A stretch of DNA of 64,000 nt from Micromonospora sp. KC606. Lineage in GTDB: Bacteria; Actinomycetota; Actinomycetes; Mycobacteriales; Micromonosporaceae. The position numbers and the translations under genes were made by a program. The notes beneath the pieces are model-generated. The model did not search any database, was not told the origin of the DNA, and saw only the letters and a program-made list of their open reading frames with translations. The stretch is taken from contig NZ_SMKN01000008.1 of NCBI RefSeq assembly GCF_004348675.1, positions 21,079 to 85,078 on the forward strand, read 5' to 3'. Each line of letters begins with the position of its first letter. Within the stretch, counting starts at the first letter, position 1. Below are positions 8,463-16,922 of this stretch, one piece after another.

Positions 8463-10226
8463 TTGTTCGGCTCGTTGACTGGACGCATCGGCACCGCCGC
8501 ACGCGGCGCGTTGCTGGTGCTGTCCTACCTGGTCATGCTCGTCGCGGGCACCTTCGGCTGGGTTCCCGTCTTCGTCGTGGCCGGACTGGCCGCCGTCGTC
8601 GGTGAGTTCGCCCTCACCCGGTGGTCGCCGCCGTCGGACGTCCTGCTGGAGAAGGTCGGCCTCAACCGCGGGTACCGGCAGCTCAGCCGGGACCTCGCCA
8701 GTGTCCTGCTGGTGGCCGCCACGGTGCCGCTCACCGGGGTCGAGCTGACCTGGCTGCTGCTCCTGCCGGCCGCGGTCTGGGTGATCGCGGTGTTCGCCGG
8801 GGCGTTGAACACGATGATCGACCGGCGGAACCCGGTCACCGCGCTGGTGCGCAACATCGAGCTGGGCGCGGTCCGCTCCGCGCCGCGACCGCCCCAGTGG
8901 GCGTCGGACAACGCTGGCGTCCGGATGGCTGTGCTGAACGTGGCGCTCTTCCCGGCCGCCGTGGTGGCGGCCGTGCGGGAGGACGTCGCCCCCGTGCTGG
9001 TGGCGGCCGTCGCGGCGGCCGTCGCGGCGGCGGTGGTCGGCGCGATCATCGTGTTGACCTGGCTGCGTGGTCGGGGTACGGGCACCGGCAAGGACCAGCT
9101 GCTCACCCACCTCCAGCGCTGGATCGACAGCTACCGTCCCGAGGTGGCGCTCTACTTCGCCGGCCCGGCCAAGGACGTCTACCAGGCCAACATGTGGCTC
9201 GCCCCGACCGAGGCGCTGGACCAGCGCGGAATCGTGCTGATGCGGAGCAAGGAGGCGTTCCTCGAGCTGGCCGACACCCGGCTGCCGGTGGTCTGCGTGC
9301 CGGCCGGGGTCGACTTCATGAACCTGGAGCTGGGCACCGTACGCGCCTCCCTGTACGCCGCCAACGTCGGCGCGAACATCCACCTGCTGCGTGAGCCGGG
9401 CATGAAGCACGTCTTCGTCGGCCACGGCGACAGCGACAAGCAGGCCAGCGTCAACCCGTACAGCAAGGTGTACGACGAGGTCTGGGTCGCCGGCCTGGCC
9501 GGGCGCGAACGCTACGCCCGCGCCGGGGTCGGCGTCCGCGACGAGGACATCGTCGAGATCGGTCGCCCGCAGCTCGCCGGCGTGACCACCTTCGGCGCGG
9601 AGTCCGCGCAGCGGCCGTTCACCGTCCTCTACGCCCCCACCTGGGAGGGGTGGTTGGACGACGACCCGTACCACACCTCGCTGGTGCTGATGGGGGAACG
9701 GATCGTCAGGGGTCTGCTGGCCACCTCGCCCGCGGTCCGGCTGATCTACAAGCCGCACCCGCTGACCGGCTCCCGGTCCAAGGAGGCCAGAGCCGTGCAC
9801 GAGCGGGTCGTCGCGCTGATCCGGGCGGCCGGCGGGGACACCGACGCGACCACGCTGGACGGGCCCGGCCACCGGGTGGTCACCGGGCGGGTGCCGGCGC
9901 TGTTCGACTGTTTCAACCAGACCGACCTGCTGATCAGCGACATCTCCAGCGTCGTCTCCGACTTCGTGCAGAGCCAGCGGCCGTACGTGGTGGCCAACCC
10001 GAGCGGCCTGCCGGAGGACGAGTTCCGCGGCACCTTCCCGACCTCGCGGGCGGCGTACCTGCTCTCGGTGGACTGCGGCGAGCTGGAGAAGATCCTCGCG
10101 CTGACCCGGGCCGGCGACGACCCGATGACCGAGGCGCGGCGTGAGCTGAAGACGTACCTGCTCGGTCCGGCCGAGGCGAACCCGATGGAGCGGTTCCAGG
10201 AGGAGATCGCCCGGCTCTGCCGCTGA
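8463..10226 (+). CDS. CDP-glycerol/ribitol phosphotransferase-like membrane protein
   Basis: 587 residues from a TTG start with GGGAG nine bases upstream. An N-terminal half with several membrane segments (ALLVLSYLVMLVAGTFGWVPVF, VLVAAVAAAVAAAVVGAIIVLTWL region) precedes a CDP-alcohol phosphotransferase-type domain with ALYFAGPAKDVYQ, VGHGDSDKQASVNPYSK, IGRPQ, VLYAPTWEGW, IYKPHPLTGS and DLLISDISSVVSDF. The domain order and motifs match the truncated gene at the left edge, so the two are paralogues. They may act on different steps, such as priming and extension, as TagB and TagF do. HGDSDK replaces the usual HGTPLK. A strong terminator hairpin follows at 10239. Confidence 0.82.
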   Translation: MFGSLTGRIGTAARGALLVLSYLVMLVAGTFGWVPVFVVAGLAAVVGEFALTRWSPPSDVLLEKVGLNRGYRQLSRDLASVLLVAATVPLTGVELTWLLLLPAAVWVIAVFAGALNTMIDRRNPVTALVRNIELGAVRSAPRPPQWASDNAGVRMAVLNVALFPAAVVAAVREDVAPVLVAAVAAAVAAAVVGAIIVLTWLRGRGTGTGKDQLLTHLQRWIDSYRPEVALYFAGPAKDVYQANMWLAPTEALDQRGIVLMRSKEAFLELADTRLPVVCVPAGVDFMNLELGTVRASLYAANVGANIHLLREPGMKHVFVGHGDSDKQASVNPYSKVYDEVWVAGLAGRERYARAGVGVRDEDIVEIGRPQLAGVTTFGAESAQRPFTVLYAPTWEGWLDDDPYHTSLVLMGERIVRGLLATSPAVRLIYKPHPLTGSRSKEARAVHERVVALIRAAGGDTDATTLDGPGHRVVTGRVPALFDCFNQTDLLISDISSVVSDFVQSQRPYVVANPSGLPEDEFRGTFPTSRAAYLLSVDCGELEKILALTRAGDDPMTEARRELKTYLLGPAEANPMERFQEEIARLCR

Positions 10227-10238
10227 CCGCACCGCCCT

Positions 10239-10273
10239 GCGGGCCCGGGACGACACGTTCGTCCCGGGCCCGC
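10239..10273 (+). terminator. Strong intrinsic-type terminator hairpin
   Basis: A perfect 15-base stem (10239-10253 with 10259-10273) with a five-base loop begins 13 bases after the stop codon of the phosphotransferase gene. There is no T-run. It separates the wall-polymer locus from the two-component system. Confidence 0.6.
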
Positions 10274-10335
10274 CGGGCACCCCTGGTCGGGGCCGGGACT
10301 CCCACGACACGCGTGCTTCTGCCACCATTCGCAAA

Positions 10336-10350
10336 TCATCCGTACGACGA
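10336..10350 (+). repeat. 15-nt element TCATCCGTACGACGA, copy 2
   Basis: Identical to 5911-5925 and again just upstream of a GTG start, that of the response regulator. See that entry for the caution about chance. Confidence 0.3.
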
Positions 10351-10363
10351 ATGGGGTTTACCG

Positions 10364-11020
10364 GTGCGCATCCTGCTGGTCGAGGACGACCGACGGGTGG
10401 CCGCCGCCCTCTCCTCGGCGCTGACCCGGCGCGGGTACGAGGTCGAGCACGCCGCCACCGCCGCCGCCGCCCTCTGCGCCGCCCCCTGCGACCTGGTGTT
10501 GCTGGACCTGACCCTGCCCGACGGCGACGGCGCCGACGTCTGCCGGGAGCTTCGCCGCCGCAGCAGCCAGTTGGGCATCATCGCGGTGACCGCCCGGGGT
10601 GAGGAGCGCGACCGGGTGCTCGGGTTGCGGCTCGGCGCCGACGACTACGTGGTGAAGCCGTTCTCGATGGTGGAGCTCCAGGCCCGGATCGAGGCGGTGC
10701 TGCGGCGGGCCGCGCACGCCCCGCCGACGCGGGACCTGATCGAGGTCGGGGCGCTGCGGGTCGACGTGGCCGCCCGCACCGTCTCCGTCGGCGGTCGGGC
10801 GGTGGCGCTGACCCGCAAGGAGTTCGACATCCTGCTCTCCCTGGCCCGCCAGCCCGGCGTCGCGGTGCCCCGGGACCGGATTCTGCTCGACGCGTGGGGA
10901 ACGACCTGGGCCGACCGGCACACCGTGGAGGTGCATGTCGGCTCGCTGCGCGGCAAGCTGGGCGACCCCCGCCTGGTCGAGACGGTGCGCGGGGTCGGCT
11001 ACCGGCTCCGCGGCGAGTGA
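10364..11020 (+). CDS. OmpR/PhoB-family response regulator
   Basis: 218 residues from a GTG chosen so that the protein begins at VRILLVEDD, the normal receiver start; an upstream start at 10313 would add 17 residues that do not fit. The receiver domain has acidic Asp8/Asp9, the phosphoacceptor Asp48 (LLDLTLPDG), Thr in VTARG and Lys in VVKPFS. A C-terminal winged helix follows (LTRKEFDILLSLA, HTVEVHVGSLRGKL, VRGVGYRL). It lies ten bases before the partner kinase. Its closest functional model is TctD-like regulators, because a TAXI/Tct-like binding protein faces the operon. The target genes are not known. Confidence 0.9.
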   Translation: MRILLVEDDRRVAAALSSALTRRGYEVEHAATAAAALCAAPCDLVLLDLTLPDGDGADVCRELRRRSSQLGIIAVTARGEERDRVLGLRLGADDYVVKPFSMVELQARIEAVLRRAAHAPPTRDLIEVGALRVDVAARTVSVGGRAVALTRKEFDILLSLARQPGVAVPRDRILLDAWGTTWADRHTVEVHVGSLRGKLGDPRLVETVRGVGYRLRGE

Positions 11021-11030
11021 GGGGCCCGGC

Positions 11031-12587
11031 GTGCGTCGTCGACTGGTCATCAGCTATCTGCTGCTGATGGTGCTGGTGCTGGTGGCGTTGGAGACGCCGC
11101 TCGCCGCCACCCTCGCCTCCCGGGAGACCGACCGGGTCCGCGCCGACCGGCTCGCCGACGCGACCCGGTTCGCCTCGCTGGCCGGGCCGGCGTTGCGTGG
11201 CAACGTGCCCGGACCGCTCAACGGCGAACTCGCCGCCTACGACGAGCTGTACGGCATCGGCGCGGCGGTGGTCGACCGGGACGGCCGGACGGTCGTGGTC
11301 TCGCCCGACTGGCGAGGCGGCCCGCAGACAGCGGCGGCGCTGGAGAGCGCCCTGGCCGGCCAGCAGTTCAGTGCCCCGGAGGCGGTCTGGCCCTGGGTCG
11401 ACGGTCCGCTGGTGGTGGCGGTGCCGATCAACGACGGTGGGGAGGTGCTCGGCGCGGTGGTCACCGCCACCCCGGCGGCCGAGGTCCGGCGTACCGTCAC
11501 CGCCTGGTGGCTACTGCTGGCCGGGATCGGGCTGCTCGCCGTGCTGGCCTGCGTCTCCACCGCGTTCGGGCTGGCCGGCTGGGTGCTGCGCCCGGTGACC
11601 GAGCTGGACGCGGTGACCCACGAGATCGCCGAGGGGGACCGGGGCGCGCGGGTGCAGCACCGGCTCGGCCCTCCCGAGCTGCGCCGCCTCGCGGCCAGCT
11701 TCAACAACATGGCCGACGTGGTCTCCGACGTGATGGACCGGCAGCGCGCCTTCGTGGCGCACGCCAGCCACCAGTTGCGCAACCCGTTGACGGCGCTGCG
11801 GCTGCGGGTCGAGGAGCTGGGGTCGAGTCTCAGCGATCCGGACGGCCTGACCGAGCATCGGCTGGCGCTGGAGGAGACCGACCGGTTGGCCCTGGTGCTC
11901 GACGCCCTGCTCACCCTGGCTCGCGCGGAGCGGGAGGAGAATGAGCGGATCACCGTCGACGCGGCGGAACTGGCCGCCTCCCGCGTGGCGGCGTGGGAGC
12001 CGCTGGCCCGGCACCGGTCGGTGACCCTGCGGCTGGCCGCCGCCGGCCCGGCGTACGCCCGGACCGTGCCGACCGCCGTCGACCAGGCCCTCGACGCGTT
12101 GATCGACAACGCGGTGAAGTTCAGCGGTGAGCGGGGCGTGGTGACCGTGACCGTCCGGCACGCCGACGGCGGCATCCTCCTCCAGGTCTCCGACACCGGC
12201 CCGGGGATGAACCCGGACCAGCTCGAACAGGCCACCGAGCGGTTCTGGCGGGCACCGGACGCGCAGAACGTCGACGGCGCCGGGCTGGGCCTGACCATCG
12301 TCGCCGTGCTGGTCGACGCCTCCGACGGCCGGCTCACCATGCGCCCCGGGGACCGGTGCGGCCTGGTAGCCGAGGTGTGGTTCCCAGCTCCCGGGGACGC
12401 CCCGGCGGCCAGCGGGCAGGCCGGAGAGGGTCCCGCCGGCCCGCCGGACCGGGGACGTCCCGCGCCGGCGGACGCCCCGACCGGCGGCGGCCACCCGGCC
12501 GGGGCCGCGACGGTGGATCGGCCGGGGCCGGTGCCGGTGCCGGTGGCGGCCCCACGGCCGGTCGGTCCGGGCGGTGTCAGGGCTTGA
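11031..12587 (+). CDS. Sensor histidine kinase
   Basis: Membrane kinase of about 518 residues, start GTG (VRRRLVISYL), ten bases after the response regulator. Membrane segment 1 is about residues 6-28, an extracytoplasmic sensor of about 130 residues follows, and membrane segment 2 is LLLAGIGLLAVLACVSTAF. Then come a HAMP region, the dimerization domain with His247 in ASHQLRNPLTAL, and an ATPase domain with DNAVKFSG, DTGPGM and GAGLGLTIV. The last roughly 60 residues are Pro/Ala/Gly-rich and probably disordered. Its 3' end overlaps the convergent binding-protein gene by 11 bases. It likely senses a periplasm-side ligand, possibly through that lipoprotein; this is inference. Confidence 0.9.
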   Translation: MRRRLVISYLLLMVLVLVALETPLAATLASRETDRVRADRLADATRFASLAGPALRGNVPGPLNGELAAYDELYGIGAAVVDRDGRTVVVSPDWRGGPQTAAALESALAGQQFSAPEAVWPWVDGPLVVAVPINDGGEVLGAVVTATPAAEVRRTVTAWWLLLAGIGLLAVLACVSTAFGLAGWVLRPVTELDAVTHEIAEGDRGARVQHRLGPPELRRLAASFNNMADVVSDVMDRQRAFVAHASHQLRNPLTALRLRVEELGSSLSDPDGLTEHRLALEETDRLALVLDALLTLARAEREENERITVDAAELAASRVAAWEPLARHRSVTLRLAAAGPAYARTVPTAVDQALDALIDNAVKFSGERGVVTVTVRHADGGILLQVSDTGPGMNPDQLEQATERFWRAPDAQNVDGAGLGLTIVAVLVDASDGRLTMRPGDRCGLVAEVWFPAPGDAPAASGQAGEGPAGPPDRGRPAPADAPTGGGHPAGAATVDRPGPVPVPVAAPRPVGPGGVRA

Positions 12588-13548
12588 CCGAGCGGTACCA
12601 GTCCGCCGCGCCGGGATGCAGCGGCAACGGCGCGGTGGCGATCGCCGAGCGGGGACTCATCCGCCCGGCGGCGGGGTGCGCCGCCGCCAGCTCCGTGCGG
12701 CGTTCCATCAGCAGCCGGGTCACCTCCCGCACCAGCGAATCGGGCAGATCGGCGCGGACGACGAGATAGTTCGGGTTGGCCACCGTGGTGACCGGATCCA
12801 GGTCGTACACCGAGCGAGGGATGTCCCGCGACACGTACACCTCGCGGTAGCCGCGGCGCAGCTCCTCCGTCCACTCGCCGAGGTCGATGATCCTCGTCGC
12901 CGACGCGCCGGCCAGCTGATCCACCCCGCGCACGGGCAGCCCACCGGAGAAGAAGAACGCGTCGATCCGGCCGGCCCGCAGCGCGGCGACCGAGTCGTCG
13001 AGGCCGAGGTGCAGCTGACGGACCTGGTCGCCGCCGAGCCGGGCCACCTCCAGCAGCCGGGTCGCGGTGACCTCGGTGCCCGAGCCCGCAGCGCCCACCG
13101 ACACCCGCCGCCCGCCCAGGTCGGCGAGCGTCCGCACGGGCCCGCCGGCGGTGGTGACCAGGTGCAGCAGGTCGTCGTAGACCCGGGCCACCGCGCGGAC
13201 CGACGGTGGCGCGGCCGGCCCGGCGGGCAGCACGTCGGCCTGGGTGAAACCGAGTTCGGCCTGACCGGCGCCGACGAGCCGCACGTTCTCCGCGGAGGCC
13301 GCGGTGACCACCACAGTGGCCCGCACGCCGGGTAGTTCCCGGTTGAGCACGGCCGCCAGCGACTGCCCGAAGGCGTGGTAGACCGCGGTCGGACTGCCGG
13401 TGGCGATCCGGATCAGTGTCGACTCGGTGGGGGAGTCCCGGCAGGCGGCCAGCCCTGTCGTCGTCAGGACCAGCAGCATCAGCAGCGCGGACGGGGCGGC
13501 GACCCGCCGCCGGGTGGGGGCGGACCAGCATCGGCTCACGGCCTGCAC
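12577..13548 (-). CDS. TAXI-family solute-binding lipoprotein
   Basis: 323 residues with a lipoprotein signal ending in LTTTGLAAC, so Cys36 is the likely lipidated residue. The mature part matches the TAXI (TRAP-associated extracytoplasmic immunogenic) binding proteins: IRIATGSPTAVYHAFGQSLA, ENVRLVGAGQAELGFTQAD, GGRRVSVGAAGSGTE and FFFSGGLPVRGV. TAXI proteins normally feed a DctM-like fused membrane permease, but no permease is nearby. It is convergent with the sensor kinase, with an 11-base overlap. It may be an orphan binding protein that serves signalling rather than transport. That role is inferred only from context. Confidence 0.82.
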   Translation of the reverse strand: MQAVSRCWSAPTRRRVAAPSALLMLLVLTTTGLAACRDSPTESTLIRIATGSPTAVYHAFGQSLAAVLNRELPGVRATVVVTAASAENVRLVGAGQAELGFTQADVLPAGPAAPPSVRAVARVYDDLLHLVTTAGGPVRTLADLGGRRVSVGAAGSGTEVTATRLLEVARLGGDQVRQLHLGLDDSVAALRAGRIDAFFFSGGLPVRGVDQLAGASATRIIDLGEWTEELRRGYREVYVSRDIPRSVYDLDPVTTVANPNYLVVRADLPDSLVREVTRLLMERRTELAAAHPAAGRMSPRSAIATAPLPLHPGAADWYRSVKP

Positions 13549-13619
13549 TCTGCGCCGCCGGGCACCACCGGCGCAAGCTCAGGACGGCGGCGACGCCGGT
13601 GCCGCGTCGTCCCCGACAA

Positions 13620-14282
13620 TCACGCTCGACCGGTTGGGCGGGCGGGGGACAGGGAGGACCGCTCGATGATCCTCAGACGGTCCGGGCCGTCGGCCACGCT
13701 CACCACGAGACACCCCGCCCCGGGGCGGAGCAGGGCAGGCACCTCCAGCAGGGCGGCGCCGCGCACCAGCACCGCGGCCAGCTCCCGGTCGGTGAGCCGG
13801 ATCCCGAGGATGTGCCGACGCACGTGTCGGCCACCGGCGAGCAGCGCGGACCGCCAGGCCGCCGAGGCGAGCCGGCCCCGCCAGACGGCCCGCGCACTCG
13901 ACGCCCCGGCCACCGGTCCGCCCAGCAGCTCGCGGCGGCCCCGCCGCCACCCCGACCCGCACAGCTCGGCGTACGTGGCCCGGTGCTCGTCGGGCACGTG
14001 CAGGCGGTGCAGCTCGTAGCGGCGGCGCAGCCCACCGCTGAGCACCTCGTGCTCCACCGGAACACCGAGCCGCGTGAGCAGCTGGCGCATCCGCAGCGCG
14101 GCGTCCTGCCGGTTGAACTCGGCCGCCGGCCGGTAGGGCTCGGCCGGACCCCGGCCGGTCGCCGGCGGGGGCGTGCAGCGGACCAGGCAGGCCAACTCGA
14201 ACGCGTCGCCCAGGGTCATCCAGTCCATCGGCGGCGGCGCCGGCGGACGGGGCCGGTCGAGCAGGGTGGGTTGCGGAGCCAT
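13620..14282 (-). CDS. Conserved-looking protein of unknown function
   Basis: 220 residues, not recognised. An AGGAGG-like ribosome site stands five bases before the ATG. The N-terminal region is Pro-rich, followed by MDWMTLGDAFELACLV and an Arg-rich central part (RRRYELHRLHV, HVRRHILGIRL). The latter resembles a compact basic domain, but I see no catalytic motif, signal peptide or membrane segment. GC3 bias and length support a real gene. It lies between the TAXI lipoprotein and yaaA, all on the minus strand, 71 and 99 bases from them. No function is proposed. Confidence 0.6.
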   Translation of the reverse strand: MAPQPTLLDRPRPPAPPPMDWMTLGDAFELACLVRCTPPPATGRGPAEPYRPAAEFNRQDAALRMRQLLTRLGVPVEHEVLSGGLRRRYELHRLHVPDEHRATYAELCGSGWRRGRRELLGGPVAGASSARAVWRGRLASAAWRSALLAGGRHVRRHILGIRLTDRELAAVLVRGAALLEVPALLRPGAGCLVVSVADGPDRLRIIERSSLSPARPTGRA

Positions 14283-14381
14283 GGGCCGCTCCTCCTCGGC
14301 GTCGGGGTCCCCTAACGGTCGCCGCCCGCCCGCCCCGGTTCCACCGATCCGGCCCAGCCTTGAGGAAATCTTGCGGCGGGG

Positions 14382-15176
14382 TCAGAGTTCGGTGACCACC
14401 ACGTCGACCTGGCGTGGCCGCCCGGCGGCCACCGGTCGCTCCTCGACCGGGTACTTCAAGTCACGCAGCGCGGCGACCAGCCCGGCCGCCCCGCGCGGCC
14501 GGGCACCGGCGAGCAGCAGGTCGCGTACCAGCCGGCCCTTCGTCGCCTTGTTGAAATGGCTGACCACCGTGCGGGTCACCCGCCCGTCGAGCTCCCGCTC
14601 GTGCAGCACCCGCACGGTCACCGTCCGCCCGGCCAACGCACCCCGTGGCGTCCAGGTGGCCGCGTACGCGGCGGAGCGCAGATCAAGCACCGGGCCGTCC
14701 CCGGCCGCCGACTCCATCGCCGGGGCCAGCACACGCCGCCAGTACGCCGACAGCGCCCCCACGCCGGGCAGCCTCGCCCCGATCGGGCAGCGATACGGCG
14801 GGATCCGGTCGGCGAGCCGCACCGCGCCCCACAGACCGGAGCTGACCAGCACCGACCGGCGGGCGGCCCGCAGCGCCGGGGCCGGCAGCGTGGCCAGGCC
14901 GAGCGCCTCGTAGAGCACGCCGGTGTAGACCTGCCCGGCCGGTGTGGTGGCGGCCCGGTCCAGCCGCGCGTTGCGGGCCAGTTCGCCCCGCTGGCCCGCG
15001 CTGAGCCCGAGCGCCGCCAGCGCCGCCGTTTCGTCGGTGGCGCTGAGGCCGACGAGCGCGGCCAGCACCTCCCCCCGGGCCGGGTTCAGCTCGGGCAGGG
15101 ACAGCCGGGCGAGGTCGAGCCGACGGCCCGTGCCGGCGTCGGCCTTGCCCTCGGAGGGCGGCAGCAGGATGAGCAC
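14382..15176 (-). CDS. yaaA: YaaA/UPF0246 peroxide-stress protein
   Basis: 264 residues from a GTG. It begins LILLPPSEGKAD, the hallmark opening of the YaaA/DUF328 family, and carries the family segments YTGVLYEALG, SSGLWGAVRLADRIPPYRC and VVSHFNKATKGRLVRDLL. In E. coli YaaA lowers intracellular free iron and limits oxidative DNA damage under H2O2; structures show a DNA-binding-like fold. It is about the usual length. Its neighbours are a membrane glycosyltransferase upstream and an unknown gene downstream, with no obvious operon link. Confidence 0.85.
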   Translation of the reverse strand: MLILLPPSEGKADAGTGRRLDLARLSLPELNPARGEVLAALVGLSATDETAALAALGLSAGQRGELARNARLDRAATTPAGQVYTGVLYEALGLATLPAPALRAARRSVLVSSGLWGAVRLADRIPPYRCPIGARLPGVGALSAYWRRVLAPAMESAAGDGPVLDLRSAAYAATWTPRGALAGRTVTVRVLHERELDGRVTRTVVSHFNKATKGRLVRDLLLAGARPRGAAGLVAALRDLKYPVEERPVAAGRPRQVDVVVTEL

Positions 15177-15198
15177 GTCGCCAGCGTACGGGCCGGGT

Positions 15199-16806
15199 TC
15201 AGCGCCACGGCCGCACGGCGGCCGGCGGGTGGTACACCCGATATCCGGCCACCTCCACCAGGCGGGCGGCGTCCGCGCGGTCGCCGAGCAGCCGGCGCAG
15301 CCGGCGTTCGGCGGGGGAGTCCACCGGCAACACGTAGCCGGGGCGCTCGGCCCGGCCCACCCGCCGCCAGTACGGCCGGTACCGGTTCTGTCCGGGGGTG
15401 AGGTCGCCGTCGAGCACCGCGCAGACCACCCGCTCGGCGGTGTCGAAGGTGAGCCGGTTACAGGTCCAGTAGTCGCCGTAGACCTCGCGCAGGCCGGTGG
15501 CCCGCACCGCCGCCGCCAACTCGGCGGCCCGGCGTTGCTCGGTTCGGGGCGTGTCGAGCGTGGAGAGGAAGAGCCCGGTGGCGACCACGGCGGTGGCGGC
15601 CAGCGCGGCCAGCGCGGCGGTGGCGCTCGCCCCGGCCAGCCGCCCGGCCACCCCGACCGTGCCCCGCCAGCACGCGACGGCCGCCGCCCAGAGCGGCCAG
15701 AGCACCGCCGGCAGCGAGATCTGCAGCACCGACAGGTAGCGGGCGCTGGTCACCGGTTCGGTCGCGGCCAGCGGACTGCGGACGTACGCCAGCAGGGTCA
15801 ACGCCGCGCCGGCGACCAGCGCGAGTTGCGCGACGGGGCGGACCCGGTCGGTGGTGGGCCGCCCGGCGGTCCGGCGGTACGCGAGCAGCGCGAGCAGCGC
15901 GGCGGCCACCAGCAGCAGCGGGTAGAGCAGGCCGAACCACTCCTGCCACCGGGCGCAGCCGGTCACCGGACAGAGGCCGTTGGCCAGCGGCAGCCCTTCC
16001 AGCAGTCCGCCGGTCACCCGCTGCGCCCACGGCGGCGCCGGGCCGCCGTCGGCGGCGAGTTGCCGCAGCACGGACAGCGAGTCCTGCCCCGGCGGGGCGC
16101 GCAGGTTGTCCCACCCCATCGGCGCCGCTCCGACCGCGAAACCGGCGGCCAGCAGCGCGCCCGACCAGCCGAGCAGTTCCCGGCGGGTCGCGTGGAGCAG
16201 CAGCAGCCCGGCGACCGCCAGGTACGGCACGACCAGCCAGTCCGACCACAGCGCGAAACCGGCGAGCAGGCCGGCCAGGCCGACCGCCGCCCGGCGGTGG
16301 GCGAACCGGCGTCCGGCCAACCCGAGCGCGATCAGCAGCATCGCCAGCACCGCCGGTTTCACCTCGGGCCGGCCACCGACCACGGTGAGCTGGTCGCGCA
16401 CCACCCGTTCCGTGCCGAGCGCGAGCAACCCCACCACGAACGCGGCGAACCAGGGTGAGTAGAGGCGCCGGGTCAGCCGGTGGGCCAGCCAGAGGAACAG
16501 GGCGTACAGCGCCACCAGCGGCAGCCGCAGCGCCGGCCAACTCGGCCCGACCAGCGCCACCAGCGGCGCGGCCAGGTACGCCTCGGCTGTCCCCATGTAG
16601 TGCTGCCCGTACAGGAAGACCGGCCGTTCCCGGCCGGCCGCGATGTGCAGCGCCGCCAATCCGAACGTGGCTTCGTCGCTGTTCGCGGCGGGGACGGTGA
16701 GCAGGGTCAACACCAGGCGGTAGCCCACCGCGACCACACCGAGCAGCAGCGCGACCCGCGCCGGCCGGTCCAGCCGGGCGCGGTCCCACAGTCCTGGTGT
16801 CGACAC
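15199..16806 (-). CDS. GT-C fold membrane glycosyltransferase-like protein
   Basis: About 535 residues with ten or more hydrophobic helices. After the first helix the loop NSDEATFGLAALHIAAG holds the acidic pair expected for GT39/ArnT-like transferases, followed by FLYGQHYMGT. The C-terminal part is soluble (GDYWTCNRLTFDTAERVVC). I prefer the GTG at 16806, with a G-rich ribosome site eight bases upstream, over the TTG at 16812. The likely donor is a polyprenyl-phosphate sugar and the likely site is the outer face of the membrane, from family knowledge. The acceptor is unknown. It is divergent from the App1-like gene at 16923. Confidence 0.68.
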   Translation of the reverse strand: MSTPGLWDRARLDRPARVALLLGVVAVGYRLVLTLLTVPAANSDEATFGLAALHIAAGRERPVFLYGQHYMGTAEAYLAAPLVALVGPSWPALRLPLVALYALFLWLAHRLTRRLYSPWFAAFVVGLLALGTERVVRDQLTVVGGRPEVKPAVLAMLLIALGLAGRRFAHRRAAVGLAGLLAGFALWSDWLVVPYLAVAGLLLLHATRRELLGWSGALLAAGFAVGAAPMGWDNLRAPPGQDSLSVLRQLAADGGPAPPWAQRVTGGLLEGLPLANGLCPVTGCARWQEWFGLLYPLLLVAAALLALLAYRRTAGRPTTDRVRPVAQLALVAGAALTLLAYVRSPLAATEPVTSARYLSVLQISLPAVLWPLWAAAVACWRGTVGVAGRLAGASATAALAALAATAVVATGLFLSTLDTPRTEQRRAAELAAAVRATGLREVYGDYWTCNRLTFDTAERVVCAVLDGDLTPGQNRYRPYWRRVGRAERPGYVLPVDSPAERRLRRLLGDRADAARLVEVAGYRVYHPPAAVRPWR

Positions 16807-16922
16807 GACCAACGCCCCCGTCGTCGTCCCGACCGGAGTGTTTCACGCGGTGCCGGTTGGCCGGGGCGGATCCGCCGACTCCTCGCGTGGCCGGTTGGGG
16901 CGGGGTGTGGCAGGGTTGCTCT

